A stretch of 64,000 nt of DNA from Brevibacterium picturae (GTDB lineage Bacteria; Actinomycetota; Actinomycetes; Actinomycetales; Brevibacteriaceae). Positions 8,735 to 18,007 of the stretch are shown here, piece by piece (position 1 is the stretch's first letter; each line of letters starts with the position of its first letter). A program made the translations under genes and the position numbers. The stretch lies in the NCBI RefSeq assembly GCF_900105045.1, contig NZ_LT629739.1:124001-188000 (forward strand), given 5' to 3'. The notes beneath the pieces are model-generated. The model did not search any database and had not been told where the DNA came from. It worked only from the letters and a program-made list of their open reading frames with translations.

Positions 8735-9211
8735 TCAGGTTGCTTCGGAGTCGAAGGGCGCGGTGGCGGAGCGATCGCGCATGACGGACTGAGCCTGGAA
8801 GCGTTCGATCGGTGACAGGGGCCTCGGTCGAGAATAGCCAGACCCGGAATCCTCGGCACCATCTGCGGAGCCTTCGGCACCCGCGTCGATCGACCGAGCG
8901 GACTTGTCACTCGCCGCAGCCGATGACTCGCGGAGCTTGGACTCGCGGATGGCCGAATCCTCTTCGACGAGGGCCTCACGCACGATCCGACGCGGATCGT
9001 ATTGGCGTGGGTCCAGTTTCTGCCAGTCGACGTCGTTGAAGTCGTCCCCGAAGTCGCGACGCACATTGTCCTTCGCACCCTCGGCCATGCGCCGCATCTG
9101 TCGCACGAGTTCACGCAGCTTCTGTGCGTATTCGGGCAGGCGTTTGGGCCCGATGACGACCAGTGCGATTACCACCAGGATCAACATTTCGGTGCCGTTG
9201 ATACCCAACAT
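8735..9211 (-). CDS. tatB: Sec-independent protein translocase subunit TatB
   Basis: The N-terminus MLGINGTEMLILVVIALVV followed by IGPKRLPEYAQKLRELVRQM is the single membrane helix, hinge (G-P) and amphipathic helix of TatB. A charged, poorly conserved cytoplasmic tail follows (total 158 residues). TatB is part of the receptor complex that recognises twin-arginine signal peptides. The start is set at ATG 9211, not at GTG 9232, because TatB proteins begin at this point and a TAGACT box lies 7 nt before the ATG. It stands alone here; tatC is not in the window. The location next to mrp is conserved in mycobacteria. Confidence 0.9.
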   Translation of the reverse strand: MLGINGTEMLILVVIALVVIGPKRLPEYAQKLRELVRQMRRMAEGAKDNVRRDFGDDFNDVDWQKLDPRQYDPRRIVREALVEEDSAIRESKLRESSAAASDKSARSIDAGAEGSADGAEDSGSGYSRPRPLSPIERFQAQSVMRDRSATAPFDSEAT

Positions 9212-9218
9212 GAAAACA

Positions 9219-9224
9219 AGTCTA
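9219..9224 (-). promoter_or_regulatory. Leaderless -10 box for tatB
   Basis: TAGACT on the minus strand is separated from ATG 9211 by 7 nt (TGTTTTC), with no ribosome binding site. Confidence 0.5.
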
Positions 9225-9389
9225 CCGTGCACCGCAGTATGCTCGACTCACGGTCGGCACAGGATGAAGTGCGCATCGCAGGCACGCTCATCTACTCCAC
9301 GTTCGACCGGACAACGGGACAATATTCGACCGGGGAATGGCAGGGTATTCGACCGGAGAGCGGCCAGAATACAGGAGGGAGTCGAGCAG

Positions 9390-9722
9390 ATGGACGAGGT
9401 GGTTGTCGAGCGGGTGCTGCGCATCGTCGAACTCGTTCCCAAGGGCCGAGTGGTCGCCTACGGCACTGTCGGACAAGTCGCTGCCTGCTCGCCGCGCTAT
9501 GTCGGGCGCGTGATGAAGGAATTCGGGTCGAATGTCACCTGGTGGAGGGTCGTCAACGCCGCCGGTGTTCTCCCTGAGGCGCTGCTGCCCGCGGCTCGGG
9601 AGCATTGGGACGACGAGGCCACTGCGCACACGCATGAGAAGGTGAGCCGCTCGGCCTTCGTCGGCCCCGATCATCTCGAGGAGCTGTGGCGGACCCACGG
9701 CACCGATCCCGCGAGCAGTTAG
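9390..9722 (+). CDS. Alkyltransferase-like protein (ATL)
   Basis: The 110-residue product corresponds to the DNA-binding domain of O6-alkylguanine-DNA alkyltransferase: LVPKGRVVAYGTVGQVA, SPRYVGRVM with the intercalating Arg (R40), then WWRVVNAAG at residues 51-59. The catalytic PCHR cysteine motif is replaced by TWWRVV, so it cannot transfer alkyl groups. ATL proteins bind alkylated guanines and hand them to nucleotide excision repair. ATG 9390 follows AGGAGGG at 9373-9379; the open frame extends further upstream but without family similarity. Its stop codon doubles as part of the next gene's -10 box. Confidence 0.88.
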   Translation: MDEVVVERVLRIVELVPKGRVVAYGTVGQVAACSPRYVGRVMKEFGSNVTWWRVVNAAGVLPEALLPAAREHWDDEATAHTHEKVSRSAFVGPDHLEELWRTHGTDPASS

Positions 9723-9725
9723 ACT
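9720..9725 (+). promoter_or_regulatory. -10 box of the O-methyltransferase gene, overlapping a stop codon
   Basis: TAGACT starts exactly on the TAG stop codon of the ATL gene and is separated by 8 nt from ATG 9734. No ribosome binding site is present in the spacer. Confidence 0.45.
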
Positions 9726-9733
9726 GAAATCAA

Positions 9734-10396
9734 ATGTCAGCCGAAAGCGAGGGTCGATTGTCACGCGAGAATGCCGGTGATCTCACCTTCTCCGAACAGT
9801 ACAACGGGCCCGACCCGCTCCTGGACGCTGCGCGGGCCCTCTCACACGAAAACGGTCTGGCGTCGGTGTCGCAGACGACCGCGTCGACACTCACCCTCCT
9901 GGCCCGACTGCTCAGGCCGGTCGCGGCGGTCGAAGTCGGCACGGGTGCGGGAACGTCGACATTGGCGCTGCTGCGAGGCATGCCCAACGCAGGGATCCTG
10001 ACCTCGATCGACACGAACTCCACGGCTCAGGCCGCGGCCCGTGACCTCATCGACATGGCTGGGATCCGACACAGCCGCCTGCGTCTGATGAGCGGACGCG
10101 CCGAAGACGTCCTCCAACGTCTGGCACCGGGGGCATATGACATGGTGTTCGTCGATTCGGAGCCGACGAACCTCGAGCGCATGATCGAACCGGCACTGCG
10201 TCTGCTCGACACGCACGGGCTCCTCGTCATCCATCAGACCCTGCTCAAAGGGGGTGTGGCCGATCCTGTCGACCGTTCGCCGCGCACGCAGGCGGCGCGG
10301 GGACTGCTCAACCGTCTGGCCGGACAAGAACGCCTCGAACGCGTCCTGCTGCCCATCGGCCAGGGTCTGCTCATGCTGCAGAAGACCCTGCGCTGA
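9734..10396 (+). CDS. Class I SAM-dependent O-methyltransferase
   Basis: The 220-residue product is a Methyltransf_3-type (catechol-O-methyltransferase-like) enzyme. Motif I is seen as AAVEVGTGAGTSTLALLRG near residue 68, the acidic SAM-ribose residue in LTSIDTNS, and AYDMVFVDSEP as the metal-binding loop. Length and order match the cytoplasmic bacterial OMTs that methylate small catechol-like substrates with Mg2+. The mycobacterial homologue Rv1220c sits next to sigE; no sigma factor is present here. The gene ends before a strong hairpin at 10428-10459. Substrate unknown. Confidence 0.87.
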   Translation: MSAESEGRLSRENAGDLTFSEQYNGPDPLLDAARALSHENGLASVSQTTASTLTLLARLLRPVAAVEVGTGAGTSTLALLRGMPNAGILTSIDTNSTAQAAARDLIDMAGIRHSRLRLMSGRAEDVLQRLAPGAYDMVFVDSEPTNLERMIEPALRLLDTHGLLVIHQTLLKGGVADPVDRSPRTQAARGLLNRLAGQERLERVLLPIGQGLLMLQKTLR

Positions 10397-10427
10397 ACGA
10401 CCGGGAACCTGGGCCTGAGAATGCGAA

Positions 10428-10459
10428 AACAGCAGAGACTCTGCGGAGTCTCTGCTGTT
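10428..10459. terminator. Terminator hairpin between convergent genes
   Basis: A perfect 14-bp stem (10428-10441 with 10446-10459) closes a TGCG loop. It lies between the O-methyltransferase and the DUF3117 gene, which converge. Confidence 0.8.
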
Positions 10460-10488
10460 CGTTCAGCCGGGCTGTTCGTTCAGCCGGG
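10455..10488. repeat. 17-bp perfect tandem duplication
   Basis: CTGTTCGTTCAGCCGGG occurs twice head to tail (10455-10471 and 10472-10488). The first copy overlaps the end of the terminator stem. It looks like a slippage duplication with no coding content. Confidence 0.85.
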
Positions 10489-10505
10489 AAAGTGTGCTGT
10501 GGTGC

Positions 10506-10676
10506 TCAGAGGCCCAAGGTCTCGGCCAGGGTGTCATGCAGATCTGTGGCTTCGTCTCTGCTGAGTTCGATCACAAGACGGCCTCCGCCCTCGACTGGAA
10601 GTCGCATCACCATGCCTCGACCTTCTTTGGTCACTTCCAGAGGTCCGTCGCCGGTGCGGGGTTTCTGGGCTGCCAT
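10506..10676 (-). CDS. DUF3117 small protein
   Basis: This 56-residue ORF reads MAAQKPRTGDGPLEVTKEGR and continues GMVMRLPVEGGGRLVIELS, ending in LAETLGL. That is a clear match to the DUF3117 family found in nearly all Actinobacteria (Rv1211 in M. tuberculosis). GGAAGGAAG lies about 7 nt before the ATG. The function is unknown. Its place next to the glycosyltransferase and DivIVA-like gene copies the mycobacterial order, which supports the call. Confidence 0.92.
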   Translation of the reverse strand: MAAQKPRTGDGPLEVTKEGRGMVMRLPVEGGGRLVIELSRDEATDLHDTLAETLGL

Positions 10677-10806
10677 GTGGGCTCTTCCTTCCGTTGATTC
10701 TGCAAAGACGGTTCACGCTCGATGGACCGACTGTTGTACATCGATTATTCCACGATCCGGTCACCGACGGGTAACCCGACCGAATTCTGACATCCGAACC
10801 TGGCTT

Positions 10807-12042
10807 CTACGGAGGCAGATCCGCTGGTGGGGTGAAGTGCCACAGGTAGGCGACCCAGACGATCTGGAGCAGAATGAATGCGCACAGCAGCGCCGCCCGG
10901 TACCCACGAGAGCGCACCAGAGACAGCGTCAGCGCCATCGGGAACAGCGGCAGCAGAAGTCGCAGGGTTGACGTCTGCGGAGTGAAGAAGATCAGTAGGT
11001 AGACGCCGTAGGACAGACAGAAGTACTGCATTGTTCTGCCCATCCTGGCCCCCGCCGGGGAGAAGATCAGCGCCAGCATTCCCGCGATGACGACGAACAG
11101 GAGAACCGGTCCCAACGGGCCGATGAGGCTGTTGGCTTGGGCCAACCACTGCACCAGGTAGGTCGATTCGCCCGTGTGCCATGCGGCCTCGGTGTCCGTG
11201 TACGCGGTGATCGACCCGGTCACCAACCAGGCATGGACGGGGTGAACCAGCGCCGCGACACACGAGAGCACACCCAAGGTCCACGATCGGGCCACCTCGG
11301 CGGCGGGATAGGGGTCTCGCCTGCGATTGACGAAGCGATCGATGAGGTGCAGCAGCATGAAGAAGGAGAACGCCACACCGATGGGCCGCGACAGGTCCAT
11401 GAGGAACACGACGGGGATCGCGCTCAGGTAGCGGCGGTCGACGATGAGGAAGAGGGCGCTGGCCTGGAGCAGGAGCGTCAGGGATTCAGCGTACCCGGTG
11501 GAGAAGATGGCCGCCGGTGGGAAGAACACGACGAGGGCGAGACCGGTCAGGGCCTGCCCTGGATCCACATACCTGCGGAACAGCGCGAGGATGACGATGG
11601 AGGCGAACCCGGCCGCGATCGTCGAAATGATCGGTGAGATCACCTCGTAGCTCACACCCGTCATAGTCGAGATGTAGCCGACCACCCCAGGGTGCAGAGG
11701 ATAGAACGCCCATTGGTTCTCCATCACCGCTCCCGACTCGTCGACCGGGAGGCTGCGCGGGTATCCCTCCTCGGCGACGCGGGAGTACCAGCCGCCGTCC
11801 CAGAAATTCAGGAAGTCGTTGAGGGTGGTCGTCACTGGGCTGGAGGACCAGTTCGCCGGGTCCTGGCGCTTGAGGACCGCGGCGAAGATCGAGATGCTCA
11901 CAACTCGTGAGACGAAGTACACTGCCACGGCCTGCACCCACACGGGCAAGGTGAGGAACAGGGTGCTCCAGCGGGACAGACGGGAGGAGTTGAAGACTTC
12001 AGGGGCGAGGGTGATTCCGGGGAGGTCGTGGGCTCTGCTCAT
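10807..12042 (-). CDS. PIG-V-like integral membrane mannosyltransferase
   Basis: The 411-residue protein has about nine or ten predicted membrane helices. After the first helix it carries FWDGGWYSRVAEEGYP, the W-D-G-x-W-Y/x-x-x-A-x-x-G-Y signature of GT-C polyprenyl-phosphate-mannose dependent transferases of the PIG-V group; the Asp is in an extracytoplasmic loop and is the likely catalytic residue. It probably adds a sugar to a cell-envelope glycolipid or glycan, but the acceptor is unknown. Its ATG overlaps the stop of the DivIVA-like gene by 4 nt, so the two are co-translated. Confidence 0.75.
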   Translation of the reverse strand: MSRAHDLPGITLAPEVFNSSRLSRWSTLFLTLPVWVQAVAVYFVSRVVSISIFAAVLKRQDPANWSSSPVTTTLNDFLNFWDGGWYSRVAEEGYPRSLPVDESGAVMENQWAFYPLHPGVVGYISTMTGVSYEVISPIISTIAAGFASIVILALFRRYVDPGQALTGLALVVFFPPAAIFSTGYAESLTLLLQASALFLIVDRRYLSAIPVVFLMDLSRPIGVAFSFFMLLHLIDRFVNRRRDPYPAAEVARSWTLGVLSCVAALVHPVHAWLVTGSITAYTDTEAAWHTGESTYLVQWLAQANSLIGPLGPVLLFVVIAGMLALIFSPAGARMGRTMQYFCLSYGVYLLIFFTPQTSTLRLLLPLFPMALTLSLVRSRGYRAALLCAFILLQIVWVAYLWHFTPPADLPP

Positions 12043-12308
12043 TGCTGCCCGCGTGCGGCTTCCAACTCGAGGATGCGGGTGCGCAGTGCTTCGACCGCGG
12101 TGTCGACGTCCTCCATGCGGTAACCGCGCAGGGCAGGCCGGAACGACAGTCCCTCGAGGTCCTCAGGCGTGAAGTCGTGAGGCAGCGGCTCCCAGGCGGC
12201 GTCGGTCTCCTCGGCGGACTCGGCGGAGAAGACGTTGAATGTCGCCGCCAGCACGATCACGAGCACGAAGATCGCAGCGGCCACTCCGATCACAATCCAC
12301 AATGGCAT
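12039..12308 (-). CDS. Membrane-anchored DivIVA-domain protein
   Basis: The 89-residue protein has one N-terminal membrane helix (LWIVIGVAAAIFVLVIVLAA) and a short cytoplasmic part with LSFRPALRGYRMEDVDTAVE followed by a coiled coil. The RGYRMEDVD block is the DivIVA/Wag31 N-terminal motif. Wag31 itself is much longer and soluble, so this is a small relative, comparable in position to Rv1209. It may help place envelope synthesis at the membrane (inference). It overlaps the glycosyltransferase start by 4 nt and follows folP2 by 31 nt. Confidence 0.8.
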   Translation of the reverse strand: MPLWIVIGVAAAIFVLVIVLAATFNVFSAESAEETDAAWEPLPHDFTPEDLEGLSFRPALRGYRMEDVDTAVEALRTRILELEAARGQQ

Positions 12309-12339
12309 ATCGTCATTTTCTCACAGTGGCATCGTCTGC

Positions 12340-13239
12340 TCACCGCAGGCCGCGCACGGTGTGTTTGGGAACCGCGTCTCCGGTGATCGCCAGGGTCACA
12401 TCGATGGCGTCAGCAGTGGCGCGAACATCGTGGGTGCGAATCATTGCGGCCCCTTGGGACACAGCCAGCGCGGTGGCCGCGATCGTTCCGTGCAGACGGT
12501 GGGCCGGTGCCACGTCGCCGATGGCTTCGCCGACGAAGTCCTTGCGGGAAATGGCCAGCAGCACCGGGAAGCCGGTGCGGGTGAAGGTCTCCAGCTCTCG
12601 CAGGATCCGCAGCGACTGGTAGGTGTTCTTCCCGAAGTCCGGTGTCGGATCGATGATGATCTTCTCAGCCGCAACACCGGCGCTCGCAGCGGCCTCGGCC
12701 AACCCGATGACCCCTGCCAGGGTCCGGTCGACGACCTCGCCGGCGGTCAGTCCGTAGCGGTTGCGGTGAGCATCGGTGCGCGGCGACAGGCCACCCGTAT
12801 GGGAGCAGACGAGGCCGACGTCGTTGTCTGCTGCCACGGACGCCAGTTCGGGATCGACGCCTGCCCAGGTGTCGTTGAGCAGTCCCGCGCCCGCCGCGCA
12901 GGCCGCCTCGGCGACCTCGTGTCGCCAGGTGTCGACGCTGATGAGTACGTGCGGATGACTGTGCGCGACGGCTTCGATGACGGGGCAGACACGGTCGATC
13001 TCCTCGGCGATGGAGATCTCCCGGCCTCGGCCGGCCCGCACACCGCCGATGTCGACGATGTGCGCACCTTCGTTCGCTGCGGCGTCGACGGCGGCGATGG
13101 CTTCGGAGGCGGTGCCTGCGGATTCGTAGAAGGAGTCGGTGGTCCGGTTGATCACCGCCATGATGGCGGGGCGGCCGGCCCGGGCCTGCTCCAGGTGAAA
13201 TTCGCCGAGGTCGGGGCTCGGTTCCGCTGCGCCCCTCAC
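12340..13239 (-). CDS. folP2: Dihydropteroate synthase-like protein, FolP2 type
   Basis: The 299-residue TIM-barrel product aligns with pterin-binding enzymes, including IIIDPTPDFGKNTYQSL, AISRKDFVGEAIG and the C-terminal TIAATALAVSQGAAMIRTHDV. Two substrate loops differ from true DHPS: the usual N-V-T-P-D-S-F is NRTTDSFYES, and the G-G-E-S-T-R-P-G loop is IGGVRAGRGRE. Both changes are typical of actinobacterial FolP2, whose M. leprae member lacks DHPS activity (recalled from literature). The real role is open. GTG 13239 overlaps the LOG stop by 4 nt and is preceded by GGGAGA. Confidence 0.85.
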   Translation of the reverse strand: MRGAAEPSPDLGEFHLEQARAGRPAIMAVINRTTDSFYESAGTASEAIAAVDAAANEGAHIVDIGGVRAGRGREISIAEEIDRVCPVIEAVAHSHPHVLISVDTWRHEVAEAACAAGAGLLNDTWAGVDPELASVAADNDVGLVCSHTGGLSPRTDAHRNRYGLTAGEVVDRTLAGVIGLAEAAASAGVAAEKIIIDPTPDFGKNTYQSLRILRELETFTRTGFPVLLAISRKDFVGEAIGDVAPAHRLHGTIAATALAVSQGAAMIRTHDVRATADAIDVTLAITGDAVPKHTVRGLR

Positions 13240-14051
13240 TGCTGCTCTCCCTCGATGGCGGTGCCGATGATGTCGACGACCTCATCGATGTCGTCGGTGA
13301 GGGTGAACAGGTTCATGTCTCGGTCACTGATCGTGCCGGAGGCCAACATCGTCGTCGTCATCCAGTCGATGAGACCCTGCCAGAATGCCGTGCCGAAGAG
13401 CACGATCGGGAAGGAGGTGACCTTGCCGGTCTGGACCATGGTGAAGGCTTCGAAGAGTTCGTCGAGGGTGCCGAACCCGCCGGGCATGACAACGAATCCC
13501 CGGGAGTATTTGAGGAACATCGTCTTGCGGACGAAGAAGTAGCGGAAGTTCACGCCGAGTTCGACGTGGCCGTTGAGACCGGATTCGAAGGGCAGCTCGA
13601 TGCCGAGCCCGATCGAGGCTCCCCCTGCCTCGCCTGCACCCAGATTGCCGGCCTCCATGATGCCCGGACCGCCGCCGGTGATGATGGCATTGCCCCTGGC
13701 GGAGATGCGCCGCGAGATCTCCCGGGCGTCCTGATATTCCGGTGTGTCCGGACTCAGTCGGGCAGATCCGAAGATCGACACGGCCGGACCGATCTTCGCC
13801 AGGGAGTCGAAGCCCTCGACGAATTCGGCTTGGATCCGCAGCACCCGCCAGGGATCTTCGTGGGTCCAGTCGGATGGCCCACGTGAATCCAGCAGACTCT
13901 GGTCCGTGGTCGTCTCCGGCACCTGAGAACCGCGCAGACGCAGAGGTCCTTTGCTGTAGAAGCCAGCGTCATCCCCGGCTGAATCGCCGGGGGCTGGGTC
14001 ACCGGGGGCTGGGTCACCGGTGGACGAAACGTGGTCTGCCATCGGTCTCAC
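13236..14051 (-). CDS. LOG family protein (TIGR00730)
   Basis: The 271-residue product has the LOG Rossmann fold with ITGGGPGIMEAGNLGA (P-G-G-G-x-G type phosphate loop) and VMPGGFGTLDELFE, the two conserved motifs of the family. Members release free cytokinin-type bases from nucleotide monophosphates (5'-monophosphate phosphoribohydrolase), although in bacteria the natural substrate may be AMP. The first about 60 residues contain a Pro/Gly/Asp-rich imperfect repeat (APGDPAPGDSAGD). GTG 14051 overlaps the dapE stop; ATG 14042 is the alternative start. It corresponds to Rv1205 by position. Confidence 0.87.
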   Translation of the reverse strand: MRPMADHVSSTGDPAPGDPAPGDSAGDDAGFYSKGPLRLRGSQVPETTTDQSLLDSRGPSDWTHEDPWRVLRIQAEFVEGFDSLAKIGPAVSIFGSARLSPDTPEYQDAREISRRISARGNAIITGGGPGIMEAGNLGAGEAGGASIGLGIELPFESGLNGHVELGVNFRYFFVRKTMFLKYSRGFVVMPGGFGTLDELFEAFTMVQTGKVTSFPIVLFGTAFWQGLIDWMTTTMLASGTISDRDMNLFTLTDDIDEVVDIIGTAIEGEQQ

Positions 14052-15214
14052 TGCCCCTCGAGGTACTCGCGCAGCGTCCGGGCGGCCCGTTCGACCTCGG
14101 CAACGGCGACGTGCTCATCCGATTTGTGGGCGTAGAGAGGGTTGCCGGGCCCGAAGTTCACAGCGGGGACGCCCAAGGCGCTGAACCGCGAGACATCGGT
14201 CCATCCCAGCTTCGGGGCAGGCGAGAGACCCAGGGTGTCGATGAAGTCCTGGGCGATGGCGCGATCGAGGCCGGGCCTGGCGCCTTCTGCGGCATCGGTG
14301 ACGACGACGTCGAAGCCGGTGAAGAACTCGCGCAGGAAACCCTCCGCCTCGGCCGCGGACCTGCTTGGGGCGAAGCGGTAGTTCACGGCGATCGTGCACG
14401 CGTCGGGGACGACATTGCCGGCGACTCCCCCGGAGATCGACACGGCCGAGAGGGACTCGCGGTAGTCGAGTCCGTCGACTCTCACCGTCCCGGTTTCGTG
14501 CTCGGCGAGACGGGTCAGCACCTGAGCGGCGGCATGGATCGCGTTGACGCCCATGAAGGCGCGGGCAGAATGTGCGCGGACTCCCGTCGTCGACACGTTG
14601 ACCCTGATGGTGCCGTTGCAGCCGCCTTCGACCGAGGCGTTCGAGGGTTCACCGAGGATCGCGAAATCACCGACCAGCCAATCGGGATGGTTTCGGGAGA
14701 CGCGACCGAGCCCGTTGAGCGAGGCGTCGACCTCTTCGTGGTCGTAGAAGACCCAGCTGATGTCACGGTTCGGCTCACGCAGGGCCGCGGCGGTGACCAG
14801 CGCCATTGCGACCCCCGCCTTCATATCGCAGGCGCCCCTCCCCCAGATGACCTCGCCGCCGGTGTCGTCGGCGCCCTCGAGTCGTCTGCGCTGCGGCGGC
14901 AGGTTGTCTTCGACGGGAACGGTGTCCAGGTGGCCGGCGACGACGATGCGCTCGGCCCGCCCCAGCTGGGTACGGGCCACGATCGTGTCCCCGTCTCGCA
15001 GGATCTCCAGATCGGGGCCGGGCCCGGCGCTGATGCGGTCCAGCACCTCGGCGACGGCATCGGTGATCGTCGTCTCATTGCCGGAGACCGATTCGATGGC
15101 ACACAGTCGCCCCGTGAGTTCACCCGGGTCTCCCAGGGCCTCGAAGAGGTAATCGGCCAGGTCACCGGTGGGGGTAAAAGCGGATTCGGTCTCAGCAGAT
15201 GGATCGACAGTCAT
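14048..15214 (-). CDS. dapE: Succinyl-diaminopimelate desuccinylase
   Basis: The 388-residue product is an M20 family zinc amidohydrolase. [11 protein letters not shown] gives the first zinc His and Asp, [13 protein letters not shown] the bridging Asp, and [11 protein letters not shown] the catalytic Glu pair; the dimerisation domain lies in the middle. It removes succinate from N-succinyl-LL-diaminopimelate in lysine and cell-wall DAP synthesis. ATG 15214 is chosen because a TAGGCT hexamer lies 7 nt upstream; the open frame extends further but would run through dapD's promoter. It heads the operon dapE-LOG-folP2-DivIVA-like-glycosyltransferase, joined by 4-nt overlaps. Confidence 0.93.
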   Translation of the reverse strand: MTVDPSAETESAFTPTGDLADYLFEALGDPGELTGRLCAIESVSGNETTITDAVAEVLDRISAGPGPDLEILRDGDTIVARTQLGRAERIVVAGHLDTVPVEDNLPPQRRRLEGADDTGGEVIWGRGACDMKAGVAMALVTAAALREPNRDISWVFYDHEEVDASLNGLGRVSRNHPDWLVGDFAILGEPSNASVEGGCNGTIRVNVSTTGVRAHSARAFMGVNAIHAAAQVLTRLAEHETGTVRVDGLDYRESLSAVSISGGVAGNVVPDACTIAVNYRFAPSRSAAEAEGFLREFFTGFDVVVTDAAEGARPGLDRAIAQDFIDTLGLSPAPKLGWTDVSRFSALGVPAVNFGPGNPLYAHKSDEHVAVAEVERAARTLREYLEGQ

Positions 15215-15221
15215 ACCGCTT

Positions 15222-15227
15222 AGCCTA
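15222..15227 (-). promoter_or_regulatory. Leaderless -10 box for dapE
   Basis: TAGGCT on the minus strand is 7 nt from ATG 15214. With the dapD box at 15245-15250 it makes a compact 43-bp divergent promoter region with no room for leaders. Confidence 0.55.
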
Positions 15228-15244
15228 GTACTGCCGCCACCGAC

Positions 15245-15250
15245 TAGTCT
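15245..15250 (+). promoter_or_regulatory. Leaderless -10 box for dapD
   Basis: TAGTCT is 7 nt from ATG 15258. The GGTGG in the spacer is too close to the ATG to be a convincing ribosome binding site. Confidence 0.5.
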
Positions 15251-15257
15251 TGGTGGC

Positions 15258-16202
15258 ATGACAGAACGCATAGTTTCCGCACGTGGCTTGGCCACCCTGC
15301 ACAATGACTCCGTCCTCACCGTCTGGTACCCCACTTTGAGCACCGGAGAGACTCCCGACGCCGCCGAGGCTGCCGCGACCTCTCACTACCACAAGGACGG
15401 CCTGGACGACCTCGTCGGGGCAGACGAGGCCAGAGGCACCCATACCGAGGTCGTGACGACGACGATCGACCTCGACGCCGGTCCCGCCTCGGCGGCCGAC
15501 GCCTACCTGCGTCTGCACGCACTGTCCCATCGTGTGGTCGCTCCCAATGACGTCAACCTCGACGGCATCTTCGGTCACCTCGCGAACATCGTGTGGACCT
15601 CTGCCGGTGCCTGCTCACCGGAGGACTTCGAAGCCACCCGCGCGAAGCTGATGGCCAATGGACCGGTCGCCGTCTATGGACTCGACAAGTTCCCACGGAT
15701 GACCGACTTCGTCATTCCCTCCGGTGTGCGCATCGCCGATGCCGACCGTGTCCGCCTCGGCGCGCACCTCGCCGCAGGCACAACCGTCATGCACGAAGGC
15801 TTCGTCAACTTCAATGCCGGCACGCTGGGATCGGCGATGGTCGAGGGACGCATCTCCCAGGGCGTCGTCGTCGGAGACGGTTCCGACATCGGCGGCGGTG
15901 CTTCGATCATGGGGACGCTCTCGGGCGGCGGCACACACCGCATCTCCATCGGCAACGGCAGCCTGCTGGGTGCCAACTCCGGTGTGGGCATCTCCATCGG
16001 CGATGACTGCATCGTCGAGGCCGGCCTCTACATCACCGGCGGCACCCGTGTCACCGTTCCCGGTGAGGACGAAACGGTCGTGAAGGCTTCCGAACTCAGC
16101 GGTCAGAACAACATCCTGTTCCGCCGCAACTCCGTGTCCGGCACCGTCGAGGCGATCTCACGCTCGTCCAAGGGCATCGAGCTCAACCCCGACCTGCACT
16201 GA
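15258..16202 (+). CDS. dapD: Tetrahydrodipicolinate N-succinyltransferase
   Basis: The 314-residue product is the actinobacterial type of DapD. The N-terminal domain (to about residue 150) is followed by a left-handed beta helix of hexapeptide repeats: [40 protein letters not shown] and [18 protein letters not shown]. It makes N-succinyl-2-amino-6-ketopimelate from tetrahydrodipicolinate and succinyl-CoA. Together with dapC and dapE in this window, three consecutive steps of the succinylase DAP pathway are present. ATG 15258 gives the family N-terminus; an upstream in-frame start at 15168 would overlap dapE. Confidence 0.93.
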   Translation: MTERIVSARGLATLHNDSVLTVWYPTLSTGETPDAAEAAATSHYHKDGLDDLVGADEARGTHTEVVTTTIDLDAGPASAADAYLRLHALSHRVVAPNDVNLDGIFGHLANIVWTSAGACSPEDFEATRAKLMANGPVAVYGLDKFPRMTDFVIPSGVRIADADRVRLGAHLAAGTTVMHEGFVNFNAGTLGSAMVEGRISQGVVVGDGSDIGGGASIMGTLSGGGTHRISIGNGSLLGANSGVGISIGDDCIVEAGLYITGGTRVTVPGEDETVVKASELSGQNNILFRRNSVSGTVEAISRSSKGIELNPDLH

Positions 16203-16268
16203 ACATCAGATTGCTGAGCCTCAGTCGGCTCAGCTGCAGTCGACTGAGCAGGCTCTGAAGTGATACCG

Positions 16269-16304
16269 ACGAGGGCGCGTCCACGAAAGTGGGCGCGCCC
16301 TCGT
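16269..16304 (+). terminator. dapD terminator with GAAA tetraloop
   Basis: A 16-bp stem (16269-16284 with 16289-16304, one U-G wobble) is closed by a GAAA tetraloop. It lies 66 nt after the dapD stop. Confidence 0.8.
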
Positions 16305-16412
16305 GCTGTCTCAGCACCGCTGTGTCGGAGTCCCGTAGTGACTCAGCCTCGCACGGTCCAGTGGCTCAACCTCACACGGTCGGGATGAGAGTGCGGCCCG
16401 AGCAGACATGAA

Positions 16413-16486
16413 AAATACGCCCTACACTCGACTGCAAACCGCCTTCTTGCAAAGGGGTGAAGCAGTGCTGAGTGTAGGACGTATTT
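16413..16486 (-). ncRNA. Long structured hairpin, possible terminator or small RNA
   Basis: In the 405-nt non-coding stretch between dapD and gltA, a 17-nt arm (16413-16429) pairs with 16470-16486 with one mismatch around a 40-nt loop. The loop itself can pair (ACTGC 16431-16435 with GCAGT 16462-16466). Read on the minus strand, the hairpin is followed directly by five T residues, as expected for a Rho-independent terminator, but it is 120 nt past the gltA stop and far larger than the other terminators here. A small RNA or a repeated extragenic element is possible. Confidence 0.45.
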
Positions 16487-16512
16487 GGCCAGCGGTGCCT
16501 ATTGCGATCGGC

Positions 16513-16588
16513 GGTGCCAGTTGGGAGACAGGGTGCCGGTTAAGAGGCAGGGTGCTGGTTGAGACCGAAGGTGCTGGTTGAGACCGGC
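16513..16588. repeat. Four degenerate 19-bp tandem repeats
   Basis: Units start at 16513, 16532, 16551 and 16570. Their shared pattern is GGTGCYRGTTRRGA followed by a variable end; the last two units are identical for the first 17 bases. They lie 20 nt beyond the gltA stop codon. No ORF of interest crosses them. Confidence 0.8.
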
Positions 16589-16607
16589 GCTGCGATCCAA
16601 GGGGCGA

Positions 16608-17891
<1,284 letters not shown>

Positions 17892-17912
17892 ATGTTCTCC
17901 TCAGCCTTGTCC

Positions 17913-17935
17913 CACCTCAAGCACTTCCTGAGGTG
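17913..17935 (-). promoter_or_regulatory. Stem-loop in the gltA leader
   Basis: CACCTCA and TGAGGTG form a 7-bp stem with a 9-nt loop, about 20 nt upstream of the gltA start. It may affect mRNA stability or be chance. Confidence 0.35.
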
Positions 17936-18007
17936 TCTTGCACAATTCCCTCAAAGACTACCGATAACAACAAGAATCAGAAAATCACAGCTGTGCCGCG
18001 CAACGGC

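Noticed and set aside
8904..9389. Longer N-terminus for the ATL protein
   Set aside because: The added residues overlap tatB on the other strand and have no similarity to the family; a good ribosome binding site precedes ATG 9390.
12340..13239. Canonical folate-pathway dihydropteroate synthase
   Set aside because: Both substrate-loop motifs deviate and no other folate gene is adjacent; annotated as FolP2 type.
13742..15223. A 493-codon plus-strand frame opposite LOG and dapE
   Set aside because: Spans two real minus-strand genes and has no recognisable domain.
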